A stretch of DNA of 64,000 nucleotides, from contig NZ_CP036175.1 in the NCBI RefSeq assembly GCF_003261575.2, positions 2,728,001 to 2,792,000 on the forward strand. Reading direction: 5' to 3'. The first letter of the stretch is position 1; each line of letters opens with the position of its first letter. The notes below the pieces were generated by a model. It ran no database searches. It saw only the letters and a list, made by a program, of their open reading frames with translations, and was not told the origin of the DNA. Both the position numbers and the translations under genes were made by a program. This DNA comes from Klebsiella huaxiensis. Lineage in GTDB: Bacteria > Pseudomonadota > Gammaproteobacteria > Enterobacterales > Enterobacteriaceae. Shown here in pieces: positions 50,389 through 59,224 of this stretch.

Positions 50389-51285
50389 TTATTCGCCGCA
50401 TTCAATCCGCAGATAATCGACAAACGCCCGCAGCGGCGACGCCATTTGCTTACGGCTCGGGTAGTAAACGTAAAAGCCGGGGAAGGCGGGCGTCCATTCA
50501 GGCAGGAGCTGAACCAGCTGCCCTGACGCTAACCAACCGTCAACCTGATGAGCAAACTGGTAAGCGATACCCACTCCCGCCAGCGCGATGGGGGTGAGCA
50601 TCTCCGGCTCATCGACCACAATCGGCCCTTTGACCGCGATTTCACAGCTTTCATTGTCACGCTGAAACTCCCAGCGATAAACGCTGCCATCGCTGGGCCG
50701 CCGATAGGTCAAACACGGATGTTGCAATAAATCCTGCGGTTTGCGGGGCCGTGGAGCCTGAGCCAGATAGTGCGGTGAGGCGACCACTTTCATCTCAAGG
50801 TCGCCGCTTAGCCTGACGGCAATCATATCCTGATGGAGCTTCTCACCCAGACGAATTCCAGCATCGAACCCGGCTGAGACGATATCAATCAGGCAATCGT
50901 CGGTGACAATATCCAGCTCAATATTGGGATAGCGCTGAATAAAGCCGCCGAGCAGCGGGGACAGATAATAAATGGCGGCGACCCGTGAAACATTGAGCCG
51001 CAAACGACCTGCGGGATTATCGATAGTTTGCGCATCGATAACCGCTTCCTGTAGGCCCGCTAGCGCCGGAGCGAGCCGCTGCATCATGCGTTTACCCGCT
51101 TCGCTTGGCGCGACGCTGCGCGTGGTTCGGTGCAGCAAGCGCACGCCGATACGCTCTTCGAGTCGCCGTATTGTCGCGCTTAAGGTGGAGGTCGTGACGC
51201 CAAGATGAGCGGCGGCTCGGGTGAAGCTGCCTTGCTCTACGACCATCGCGAAGGCCCTTAATTCAGCAAAATCACTTCCTCGCAT
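50389..51285 (-). CDS. LysR-family transcriptional regulator
   Basis: 298-residue LysR regulator. The helix-turn-helix region reads FTRAAAHLGVTTSTLSATIRRLEERIGVRLLHRTTRSV, followed by an effector domain of the AaeR/DmlR-like subgroup (RLRLNVSRVAAIYYLSPLL, GFDAGIRLGEKL, GVGIAYQFAHQVDGWLASGQLVQLLPEW). I begin at MRGSDFAELRAF; the frame is open 16 codons upstream. Divergent from an SDR gene, with a strong palindrome between, so it probably regulates that gene. The inducer is unknown. Confidence 0.87.
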   Translation of the reverse strand: MRGSDFAELRAFAMVVEQGSFTRAAAHLGVTTSTLSATIRRLEERIGVRLLHRTTRSVAPSEAGKRMMQRLAPALAGLQEAVIDAQTIDNPAGRLRLNVSRVAAIYYLSPLLGGFIQRYPNIELDIVTDDCLIDIVSAGFDAGIRLGEKLHQDMIAVRLSGDLEMKVVASPHYLAQAPRPRKPQDLLQHPCLTYRRPSDGSVYRWEFQRDNESCEIAVKGPIVVDEPEMLTPIALAGVGIAYQFAHQVDGWLASGQLVQLLPEWTPAFPGFYVYYPSRKQMASPLRAFVDYLRIECGE

Positions 51286-51311
51286 TATGCTGGTTTTCCC
51301 AAATAGTCCTG

Positions 51312-51333
51312 TTGATAATTGTTCTATTATCAA
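51312..51333. promoter_or_regulatory. LysR-type operator between divergent LysR and SDR genes
   Basis: TTGATAAT and ATTATCAA form a perfect 8-bp dyad with a 6-nt centre. The size and the AT-rich centre fit a LysR site, and the location is the shared promoter region. Confidence 0.6.
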
Positions 51334-51392
51334 ACAGACCTCGGCTGGTTACCATCCCGTTGAGTACCATCACCCATCAGGAGCGATCAGCA

Positions 51393-52133
51393 ATGGCAAG
51401 ATTTACTGCGAAACGAATTCTAGTCACCGGAGCGACAAGCGGTATCGGGCTTGCCGGGGCAAAGATGATTGACAGTGAAGGGGGATATGTTCTGGCGACA
51501 GGGCGCGATTCGCAACGGCTGGAGGCTCTGTGCAGGCAGCTTTCCGACCGGGCGCGGGTGGTCTATAACGACGCCAGCGACCCAACGACAGGCGAGGCGC
51601 TGGCTCGTGAGGTTGAGGATTTTGGCAGACTAGATGGCCTGTGGTTGAATGCCGGATATGCTGGCGTCGGTGAACCCGCGCAGGTTAATGCGCACAGCTT
51701 TGACAGCATGATGGCGGCCAACGTGCGCGGGCCGGTACTGCAATTTGCAGCGCTTGCCGGAGCGCTTAACGCGGGGGCCTCGGTTATCGTGACGGCATCG
51801 ACGTCGGCTTATGAGGGAGCGGCAGCGGCAAGTCTTTATTCAGCGACGAAAGGGGCGCTAATTTCGCTGACCCGTTGCTGGGCATCGGCTCTGGGGCCAC
51901 AAAATATCCGCGTCAATACTTTGGTCCCTGGGCCAATAGATACCGACTTTCGCCATTTTATGAGCCAGGACTTTCGCCGTGAATTTGAAACCTCAGTGGT
52001 GAGCCGACTGGCGCTTAACCGCCAGGGAACGGCCGAAGAAGCGGCAGAAGTGGCGCTATTTCTTCTCTCTGATGCGGCATCGTTTGTCACCGGAAGTCAA
52101 TATTTTGTCGATGGTGGACTGGCGATGTACTGA
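51393..52133 (+). CDS. short-chain dehydrogenase/reductase (classical SDR)
   Basis: 246-residue oxidoreductase. Cofactor motif TGATSGIG (about 14-21), NAG motif LNAGYAGVG, catalytic Ser in TASTSAYEG and Tyr/Lys in YSATKGAL, then PGPIDTDF and the closing VTGSQYFVDGGLAMY. An Arg after the first strand (ATGRDSQRL) suggests NADP(H). The start at 51393 has AGGAG 8 nt upstream. Substrate unknown. The divergent LysR gene is its likely regulator. Confidence 0.86.
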   Translation: MARFTAKRILVTGATSGIGLAGAKMIDSEGGYVLATGRDSQRLEALCRQLSDRARVVYNDASDPTTGEALAREVEDFGRLDGLWLNAGYAGVGEPAQVNAHSFDSMMAANVRGPVLQFAALAGALNAGASVIVTASTSAYEGAAAASLYSATKGALISLTRCWASALGPQNIRVNTLVPGPIDTDFRHFMSQDFRREFETSVVSRLALNRQGTAEEAAEVALFLLSDAASFVTGSQYFVDGGLAMY

Positions 52134-52365
52134 GTCTTCATTATATCTCATCTATACCTACCAGACCGGATAAGCCTAACTGGTCGGATAACAACCAACC
52201 AGCAGTCACCGCGCTTCAGGGGCGATAAAACTGTGACTCCCGTGGCGGTAAAGTGCGTCAGGAAGGCTTTACACTGGCATTAATAGCCATGGTCAATGAG
52301 AGGGTTTACCACCGGCTTGCGCTTTTCACCTTAGAGAGTTCTTTCAGTTTTAAATGGAGGTTTTT

Positions 52366-53271
52366 ATGAGCAGTAAGCCAACCGCTTCAATGATGGAACG
52401 ACGCCACCCTGAAACCACCCATATCGACAGCCTTGCCACGCTCGATATGCTGACGTTGCTGCACAAGGATGATAAGCAGATTACCGACGCTGTTGGAGCA
52501 TGTTTACCCGAAATTGCGCGTCTGATTGATAATGCGACCGCGACGCTGAGCCGGGGAGGGCGACTGGTGATTGTCGGCGCTGGCGCCTCGGGGCGAGCTG
52601 CCGTACAGGCGGTGAGTGAATTTACGCCAGAGGGGAAACACTCGCTGGTTGGGCTTATCGCCGGGGGGCCGGCTGCCGCGCTCCAGGAGATGGAAACCGC
52701 TGCGAACGATTACGATCTTGGTGCCCTTGAGCTACAGGCCTTGCAGTTCAGCAATCAGGATATGCTGCTGGCGCTAACGGTCAGCGGAAAAACGCCGTGG
52801 GTCTGGGGGGCCATGCGTCATGCGTGGTCGTTAGGCGCGCCTATTGCCGTTCTGACGCAGCAGGCTAACAGCGAAGCCGCGCAGCTGGCGGATATCATCA
52901 TTGCCCCGCAAACCGGGCCGGAAGCGGTGGCGGGCTTTGGTAATCCCAAAGCGCAAATTGCGCAGCGGCATATTCTCAATATGCTGACCACCGGGCTGGC
53001 GATTCGCGCTGGGCGAGTGTATGAAAATCTGCGCGTCGATCTCCAGGCCAGCACGCCGCGCTGGGCCGAGCGCCAGATAGCCATCGTGATGGCGGCGACG
53101 GAATGCTCGCGTAGCGAAGCCAAAGCGGCATTGGCCAGCTGCAATCAGCACTGCCGGACGGCAATATTAATGATTCTCAGCGGGCTTGATGCCTGGCAGG
53201 CGCGGGAGCTGCTGGCGGAGCATAACGATCATCTGCGAATTGCGCTACGCTCGGCGCAGCCGGTCGTTTGA
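52366..53271 (+). CDS. MurQ-like SIS-domain etherase
   Basis: 301-residue protein matching N-acetylmuramic acid 6-phosphate etherase (MurQ) in length and layout. The SIS domain has IVGAGASGRAAV (MurQ has GAGTSGRLG), LTVSGKTPWVWGAM, and GPEAVAGFGNPKAQIAQRHILNMLTTGLAIRAGRVYENLRVDLQA; the C-terminal helical part follows (ATECSRSEAKAALASC). The two catalytic glutamates align: Glu85 in VSEFTPEG and Glu110 in the METAAN segment (MurQ VEGAED). Several usually invariant neighbours differ, and no murP or murR is adjacent. It may act on another sugar-phosphate lactyl ether or simply be a divergent MurQ. GGAGG lies 6 nt before the ATG. Confidence 0.75.
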   Translation: MSSKPTASMMERRHPETTHIDSLATLDMLTLLHKDDKQITDAVGACLPEIARLIDNATATLSRGGRLVIVGAGASGRAAVQAVSEFTPEGKHSLVGLIAGGPAAALQEMETAANDYDLGALELQALQFSNQDMLLALTVSGKTPWVWGAMRHAWSLGAPIAVLTQQANSEAAQLADIIIAPQTGPEAVAGFGNPKAQIAQRHILNMLTTGLAIRAGRVYENLRVDLQASTPRWAERQIAIVMAATECSRSEAKAALASCNQHCRTAILMILSGLDAWQARELLAEHNDHLRIALRSAQPVV

Positions 53272-53573
53272 CCTGAACCATCTGGCGCGTATTTCTGCAA
53301 TACGCGCCGGATTATTTAAAATAATCCACAAACCACCTCTCCTTTTTTATTCCACATTGTTTGTATGCTTTTTGATGGGGTTATTCCCGGGTGAGAAGTA
53401 TCTAACGTATTGCATATATATATTCCCCGTCGTTACTTTACTTTTTTAAGTTAAAAAACCAGGTTAATAATAATTAGCTATGTGTGCGAAAGTGTAAATG
53501 ATATTTTAAAATAAAGTAAAAGTGCGTTAATATGCACCCTCTTATTACACTTGTGCTATGTGATATTTCTATT
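53272..53573. other. intergenic region with tandem hairpins before mqo
   Basis: GGCGCGTAT/ATACGCGCC (9-bp stem, 53284-53308) is followed at once by GGATTATTT/AAATAATCC (53309-53327). The first probably ends the MurQ-like transcript. The remaining 245 bp is AT-rich and should contain the mqo promoter; no hexamers stood out and no small gene is supported. Confidence 0.55.
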
Positions 53574-55229
53574 ATGCCTGCAATTAAAAATACGATTATA
53601 TCTATGACCGCATTAGCGATGTTCGTCAGTTCGGCGACATATGCAAATGACGATACCTCGAAAAAAACCGATTTCCTGTTGATTGGCGGCGGCATTATGA
53701 GCGCGTCGCTGGGGACCTGGCTGCACGAATTACAGCCGGAGTGGAAACAGGTGATGGTTGAGAAGCTGGATGGCGTCGCGCTGGAGTCGTCGAACGGCTG
53801 GAACAACGCCGGGACCGGACACTCTGCCAACATGGAGCTGAACTATACGCCGGAACGCCCGGATGGCTCTATCGACGTCAGCAAAGCGTTGGATATTAAC
53901 GAACAGTTTATGATCTCCCGCCAGTTCTGGACGGCGCAGGTCAAACGCGGCATTTTGCACGATCCGCACTCTTTTATTAACTCTACCCCGCATATGAGTT
54001 TCGTCTGGGGTGATAACGTGGATTATCTGCAAAAACGTTATACCGCCTTGCAGCAAACCACTTTATTCCAGGGGATGAAATTCTCCACCGATCACGCGCA
54101 AATAAAGCAATGGGCACCGCTGGTGATGGAAGGTCGCGATCCGCAACAAAGAGTTGCTGCGACCTGGACGCCGGTGGGTACCGATGTTAACTATGGGGAA
54201 ATAACCCGCCAGCTGATCGGAAGCCTGAAGAAAAATAACAACTTCACGCTGCAAACTTCGTCTGAAGTCACCGATTTTAAACGTAATGCCGATAATTCAT
54301 GGCACGTAACCATTAAAAACGTGAATAGCGGTGAAGAGCAGGCGATTGATGCCAAATACGTCTTTATCGGCGCTGGCGGCGGCGCGCTGAAATTACTGCA
54401 AAAAACCGGTATTCCGGAAGCGGATAACTACGCCGGTTTCCCGGTGGGCGGCTCCTTCCTGATGACCGAAAACCCGGCGGTGACCAAAGAGCATCAGCAA
54501 AAAGTCTATGGTCAGGCCTCGGTGGGCGCACCGCCGATGTCGGTACCGCATCTTGATGCTCGTTTCCTCGACGGCAAGCGCGTAGTGCTGTTTGGGCCAT
54601 TTGCCACCTTCTCAACGAAGTTCCTCAAAAATGGTTCATTCCTTGACCTGCTGAGCACCACCACGACCGATAACATGCTGCCAATGACGCACGTTGGGCT
54701 GGATAATTTTGATCTGGTGAAATACCTGATTAGCCAGGTCATGTTGAGTGACGATGACCGCTTTGCGGCGCTGAAAGAGTATTACCCTGGCGCGCGGAAA
54801 GAGGACTGGAAGCTGATTCAGGCCGGACAACGCGTGCAGATCATCAAGAAAGATGCTGAGAAGGGCGGCGTGCTGAAGCTGGGTACGGAAGTGGTGGTCG
54901 ACCAGCAGAAAACTATCTCCGCGCTGTTGGGCGCTTCGCCGGGGGCTTCCACCGCCGCGCCGATCACTCTGAACGTGATTAAGCAGATGTTCCCGGAACA
55001 GTTCAACTCCCCGGAATGGCAGAGCCGCATTCGCGATATCGTTCCGAGCTATGGGCAGAAGCTGAACGGCAACGTTGCGCTGACTCAGCAGGTTTGGAAT
55101 GACACCGCTGCCGCATTGCAGTTGACCAAACCGCCGGTGATCGAGATGAACGCCGCCGCGCCGGTCATGACCGCAAAACCGGCAGAGCAGAAAGCGGAAG
55201 CATCGCCGCAGCACGATATGGCACTCTAA
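53574..55229 (+). CDS. mqo: malate:quinone oxidoreductase
   Basis: FAD enzyme oxidising L-malate to oxaloacetate with electrons to quinone at the membrane. 551 residues from the chosen ATG (E. coli 548), with very similar sequence. The FAD-binding start is DFLLIGGGIMSASLGTWL; then SSNGWNNAGTGHSANMELNYTPE, FGPFATFSTKFLKNGS and LLGASPGASTAAP. The N-terminus MPAIKNTIISMTALAMFVSSATYA looks like a cleavable signal peptide, as it does in E. coli Mqo, although the active site faces cytoplasmic malate in the usual model. Ribosome sites for all candidate starts (53532, 53574, 53604) are weak. Confidence 0.92.
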   Translation: MPAIKNTIISMTALAMFVSSATYANDDTSKKTDFLLIGGGIMSASLGTWLHELQPEWKQVMVEKLDGVALESSNGWNNAGTGHSANMELNYTPERPDGSIDVSKALDINEQFMISRQFWTAQVKRGILHDPHSFINSTPHMSFVWGDNVDYLQKRYTALQQTTLFQGMKFSTDHAQIKQWAPLVMEGRDPQQRVAATWTPVGTDVNYGEITRQLIGSLKKNNNFTLQTSSEVTDFKRNADNSWHVTIKNVNSGEEQAIDAKYVFIGAGGGALKLLQKTGIPEADNYAGFPVGGSFLMTENPAVTKEHQQKVYGQASVGAPPMSVPHLDARFLDGKRVVLFGPFATFSTKFLKNGSFLDLLSTTTTDNMLPMTHVGLDNFDLVKYLISQVMLSDDDRFAALKEYYPGARKEDWKLIQAGQRVQIIKKDAEKGGVLKLGTEVVVDQQKTISALLGASPGASTAAPITLNVIKQMFPEQFNSPEWQSRIRDIVPSYGQKLNGNVALTQQVWNDTAAALQLTKPPVIEMNAAAPVMTAKPAEQKAEASPQHDMAL

Positions 55230-55247
55230 GCCCACGCCTGTGAAATT

Positions 55248-55332
55248 GCCCGGTGGCGGCTAGCGCCTTACCGGGCCTACGGGACGAGTTTGGGTTTTGT
55301 AGGTCGGGCAAGGAGCTAGCCGCCGCCCGACA
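55248..55332. repeat. BIME: two REP units in inverted orientation
   Basis: REP 1 (55248-55280) reads GCCCGGTGGCGGCTAGCGCC then TTACCGGGCCTAC. REP 2 (55298-55332) reads TGTAGGTCGGGCAAGG then AGCTAGCCGCCGCCCGACA, in the opposite sense. The 17-nt linker and opposed polarity make a bacterial interspersed mosaic element. It sits after mqo and could stabilise its mRNA or bind gyrase. Confidence 0.85.
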
Positions 55333-55494
55333 GAAAGGCGAGCACGGTAATCCAAACAAGTTGGCGACCCGACTCCCACGATTAATGAATCTCACTCATA
55401 ACCTCAATCCTTTTATGCAGGATTATTCCGCACGTCTTTCCCGCTAAACTCCTTGCTCTCCTCATCGCAATCCCTCTCCTTAACGGAAATAATA

Positions 55495-56669
55495 ATGACT
55501 TCACCGAAACGCGTGCAGCCAGCGGGCCGCTGTTTATTCTGATTCTCAGCGGGCTGATGGCGTTCACCTCGCTCTCGACGGATATCTACCTGCCGGCGAT
55601 GCCGGTGATGGCTGCCGAATTACAGGGCGACGCTGAGCTGACTATCACCGGTTTTCTGATTGGTTTTGCCCTGGCGCAGCTGGTCTGGGGGCCAATTAGC
55701 GACCGGCTAGGTCGGAGAAAGCCGCTGTTTATCGGCATGTTACTGTTCATCATCGGCTCCGCAGGTTGTGCGCTGTCGACCACTATCGATCAAATTGTCT
55801 TCTGGCGCGTCTTCCAGGCGCTGGGAGCCTGCACCGGGCCTATGCTGGCGCGGGCGATGGTGCGCGATCTTTTTGCCCGCAGCCGAGCGGCGCAGATGCT
55901 TTCAACCTTAACTATCGTGATGGCTATTGCGCCGATTGCCGGGCCGCTAATCGGCGGGCAGATGATTAAAGTCACCAGTTGGCACGCTATCTTCTGGCTG
56001 CTGGTGGTGATTGGTGGGCTGATGTTTATCGCGCTGCGCTGGCTGCCGGAAACTCTGCCGCCGGAACGTCGTCAGCAGGGCTCAATGCTGGGGGCATTTC
56101 GCAATTATAGTCAGCTGTTGAAAAACGCGACTTTTATGCGCTACACCCTGAGCCTGACCTTTTTCTACGTCGCCGCTTATGCCTTTATAACCGGATCACC
56201 GGATGTCTATATTCGCTACTACGGCGTTGCGCCGCAGCATTACGGCTGGCTGTTCGCAGTGAATATTATTGGGGTCATGGCGATGAGCGTGGTGAACCGG
56301 CGTCTGGTTCAGCGCCACGCCCTGAGCTCGCTGCTGAAAATATCGCTGGCGGTTGCCGCGCTAGCCGTCGTGATACTGGCGACGGGCGTCAGGCTGCAAA
56401 TTGGCGGTATTGGTCTGATAGTGGCCAGCGTGTTCCTCTTTTTCTCGATGAACGGCGTGATTGCCGCCACCTCGACCGCCGCGGTGCTGGATGAGGCAGG
56501 GGCGTTTGCTGGTTCGGCCTCAGCGCTGATTGGCTCATTGCAGTACGGTAGCGGGATTATTTCTTCGTTACTGCTGGCGTGGCTGCGTGACGGTACGCCA
56601 TGGACGATGGCGTGGATCATGACAGCCTTTACCCTCGCCAGCCTGCTGCTGGCCTGGCGAAACCGATAA
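55495..56669 (+). pseudogene. Bcr/CflA-family multidrug permease with an apparent N-terminal frameshift
   Basis: The main frame (370 codons from ATG 55557) encodes a 12-helix MFS efflux permease: SLSTDIYLPAMPVMAAEL, GPISDRLGRRKPLFIG, RAMVRDLF, PLIGGQMIK. The expected helix 1 residues (LFILILSGLMAF) continue upstream of that ATG in the same frame, but no ATG, GTG or TTG occurs before a stop at 55386. A natural start, ATG 55495 (MTSPKRVQPAG), is one frame off and stops at 55540. Adding one base between about 55519 and 55530 would join the two. So this is a recent frameshift, a sequencing error, or a protein truncated to begin within helix 1. Confidence 0.65.
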
Positions 56670-56786
56670 ATTGCAATGCGGGTATACCCCTCTTCCGGCT
56701 AATACCTCAATCGGTAATTGCGTTTATACTATATTGAAATAACACAAGAAAATGCTAATAAAGACCGAAGTGCGGGGCGCAATGCA

Positions 56787-57713
56787 ATGAAAGACGACAT
56801 TAATCAGGAGATCACCTTCCGCAAGCTGTCGGTTTTTATGATGTTTATGGTGAAGGGCAATATCGCCAGAACCGCAGAGGCGATGCAGCTGAGCGGCGTC
56901 AGCGTTCATCGGGCGCTGCACACCCTGGAAGAGGGCGTCGGCTGCCCGCTGTTTATCCATAAAGGGCGCAATCTTCTGCCGCTGCCAGCGGCGTGGACGC
57001 TGCTGGAATACTGTCAGGACGTGATGAGCCTGATGACTCGGGGACTGGAAGCAACGCGCAAAGTGGCGGGCGTCGGACAGGGGCGGCTGCGCATCGGCAC
57101 GCTTTACTCCCTGACGCTGGAAACCGTGCCGCGCATTATTATGGGCATGAAGCTGCGCCGTCCTGAGCTGGAGCTGGATCTCACCATGGGCTCCAATCAG
57201 ATGCTGCTGGATATGCTGGAAGATGATGCGCTGGATGCCATTCTGATCGCCACTAACGAAGGTGAGTTCAGCAATTCCGCTTTTGATGTGGTCCCGCTAT
57301 TTGAGGATGACATCTTCCTCGCTGCCCCGGCAACGGAGCAACTGGATACCAGCCAACCTGCCGAGCTGCGCGATTACGCTGAGCGTAAGTTTGTCTCGCT
57401 GGCGGAAGGATTTGCCACCTATGCGGGCTTTCAGGATGCGTTTCAGGTAGCCGGATTTGAGCCGGAAATCGTTACCCGGGTTAACGATATCTTTTCAATG
57501 ATTAGTCTGGTGCAGGCGGGGGTGGGGTTTGCACTGCTGCCGGGACGCATGAAAAAAGTCTATGAAAACGACGTACAGCTGTTGAAGCTGGCGGAGCCGT
57601 ATCAGATGCGCCAGCTTATCTCGATTGTCTATTCACATCATCGCGAACGCGACGCCGACCTGCTGGCGCTGGCGGCAGAAGGGAGGATGTACGCCCGTAG
57701 CCTTAACCATTAA
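56787..57713 (+). CDS. mdcR: MdcR, LysR-family regulator of malonate decarboxylase
   Basis: 308-residue LysR activator. The N-terminal helix-turn-helix reads NIARTAEAMQLSGVSVHRALHTLEEGVGCPLF. The effector domain includes GQGRLRIGTLYSLTLETVPRII, MGSNQMLLDMLEDDALDAILIA and LVQAGVGFALLPGRMKKVYE. It lies at the end of the mdc operon, transcribed toward it, overlapping mdcH by 11 bp; K. pneumoniae mdcR is likewise opposite in orientation to mdcA-H. I start at MKDDINQEITFRKLS. Malonate is the probable inducer. Confidence 0.9.
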   Translation: MKDDINQEITFRKLSVFMMFMVKGNIARTAEAMQLSGVSVHRALHTLEEGVGCPLFIHKGRNLLPLPAAWTLLEYCQDVMSLMTRGLEATRKVAGVGQGRLRIGTLYSLTLETVPRIIMGMKLRRPELELDLTMGSNQMLLDMLEDDALDAILIATNEGEFSNSAFDVVPLFEDDIFLAAPATEQLDTSQPAELRDYAERKFVSLAEGFATYAGFQDAFQVAGFEPEIVTRVNDIFSMISLVQAGVGFALLPGRMKKVYENDVQLLKLAEPYQMRQLISIVYSHHRERDADLLALAAEGRMYARSLNH

Positions 57714-58605
57714 GCCGGGTTGCCAGGTGACGAGCGACGTCTACGCCGCTGCGTTCCAGCGAAATGCTCTCACCGTGCCAGCCCGCCTGGCGGGTGAGAC
57801 AGGTCAGTACGCCGCCCGGTGGCATCTCAATTGCCAGCCGCGCCTCGCGCTCATCGGCGGCGATCATCGCCTCCTGCCAGCGCACGGTGCGCGACATATT
57901 CAGCGCCAGATCGTCGGCGATTTTCAGCGGGTCCCAGAGCACGCGCGCCGTGGAGCCGCTCAAATACGCGCAGCGCGGTCGCCGGAGCGTGATGGTAGAA
58001 AAGGCCTCCGCCAGCTCAGCCGCCGGTTTATCCAGTAGCGCGCAATGCGACGGTACGCTGACCGCCAGCCGCTGCGCTTTGCTGGCACCCGCTTTCAGCG
58101 CCAGCTGTGCCACTCGTGCCATCTCCTCATTGCGCCCGGCAATGACAATCTGCGTTTCAGCGTTAAGGTTGGCGATATACAGCTCGCTGTCGGCAATCAG
58201 CTTTTCCACGCTGTCGAGCGTCAGGCCCATAATGGCGGTGAGTCCGTAGCCGTGAGGATAAGCCTGCTCCATTAAATCGCCGCGTAGCGCCACAAGACGT
58301 AGGGCATCGGTGAAGTCCAGCGCATCGGCAATCACCGCTGCCGGGAAAGCGCCGATCGACAGGCCGCTGACCATGTCCGGGTTTACGCCCTGACGCTGAA
58401 GCTCCCGCGCCCAGGCAACACCGGTAATCAACAGGCAAAGCTGCACCGCACGGGTATGTTGTAACGCGGCGGCGCTATCTAAATGGTCCACTTCATCGCC
58501 AAGCACGGTGCGCGCTTCGGCCATAATATTCTGGCGATCGGGGATAGCGGCGAGCATACCTTGCCGCTGGTTTCCCTGACCGGGAAAGGTAAAGAGAATT
58601 TTCAT
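57703..58605 (-). CDS. mdcH: malonyl-CoA:ACP transacylase MdcH (epsilon)
   Basis: 300-residue acyltransferase of the FabD fold that loads malonyl onto the MdcC acyl carrier, priming the decarboxylase. It opens MKILFTFPGQGNQRQGML. The nucleophile is Ser83 in VSGLSIGAFPAA, and the histidine is in SVPSHCALLDKPA. ATG overlaps the mdcG stop (ATGA) with GAGGAAGT before it. Last gene of the operon. Confidence 0.93.
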   Translation of the reverse strand: MKILFTFPGQGNQRQGMLAAIPDRQNIMAEARTVLGDEVDHLDSAAALQHTRAVQLCLLITGVAWARELQRQGVNPDMVSGLSIGAFPAAVIADALDFTDALRLVALRGDLMEQAYPHGYGLTAIMGLTLDSVEKLIADSELYIANLNAETQIVIAGRNEEMARVAQLALKAGASKAQRLAVSVPSHCALLDKPAAELAEAFSTITLRRPRCAYLSGSTARVLWDPLKIADDLALNMSRTVRWQEAMIAADEREARLAIEMPPGGVLTCLTRQAGWHGESISLERSGVDVARHLATRLNG

Positions 58606-59222
58606 ACTTCCTCCCTGTTCCACGGCGTCTCGGTCAGACGCGCGCCGTGGGACATCTTCAGCAGAGCGCGGCCATCGCGCAGCCACTCGTTAAGCGCGAA
58701 AGCCCCGGCTGGCGTTTCGACCTGAGTATCCGCCCGACAGGGTAGCTGCGCGATGCACGCTTGCCATTCGAGCAATGCCTCACGATCCACAGGCTGCGGG
58801 GCGCGAATGAGTAGATCCAGATCGCTGGTGGCGTGCAGAACGGGAATTTCGGTGGCCAGCGCGTAGCCGGTGCTGCCGGTAATGCCCCAGCGCCATGGCC
58901 AGTCGTGCAGCGTCAGTGAAATAGCCGCCTGTACCGGCGGCTGAGAGACAAACGGTGAGCGCAGAAGCAGCTGGCGGTCGGCGAGCGTTTCCGGGCTGAT
59001 GGTACGAACGATATTCTCCATCCGTACCCAGCCCGCCGCCCGCTGTTCGCGCTTCATGCCCCGCACGCCCACCGGAATGCGGGCGTCGGCATCAACGTCA
59101 CGTCGGACCACCACCGGCAGGCTGACTCGCCAGTGCTGGGCGACCCAGAGTTCCTCGGTAGCCTCCAGCGCACAGGCATGATTCAACCAGACTAAATCGT
59201 GAGGACGCGGCGTTGATGACAT
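58602..59222 (-). CDS. mdcG: phosphoribosyl-dephospho-CoA transferase MdcG
   Basis: 206-residue nucleotidyltransferase that attaches the 2-prime-(5-phosphoribosyl)-3-prime-dephospho-CoA prosthetic group to the serine of MdcC. The nucleotidyltransferase motif is visible: WGITGSTGYALATEIPVLHATSDLDLLI, where the DLDLLI aspartates bind metal. Start chosen at MSSTPRPHDLVWLNH with AGGGA upstream, 2 nt after mdcF. Works with MdcB, which makes the precursor. Confidence 0.92.
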   Translation of the reverse strand: MSSTPRPHDLVWLNHACALEATEELWVAQHWRVSLPVVVRRDVDADARIPVGVRGMKREQRAAGWVRMENIVRTISPETLADRQLLLRSPFVSQPPVQAAISLTLHDWPWRWGITGSTGYALATEIPVLHATSDLDLLIRAPQPVDREALLEWQACIAQLPCRADTQVETPAGAFALNEWLRDGRALLKMSHGARLTETPWNREEV

Positions 59223-59224
59223 CG

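Noticed and set aside
51312..51333. FNR site reading of TTGATAA...TTATCAA
   Set aside because: The half-sites are 14 to 15 bp apart, not the 4 to 6 nt that FNR needs; fits a LysR operator.
53186..53449. Small frame after the MurQ-like gene
   Set aside because: Begins inside that gene in another frame and runs through tandem hairpins into AT-rich sequence.
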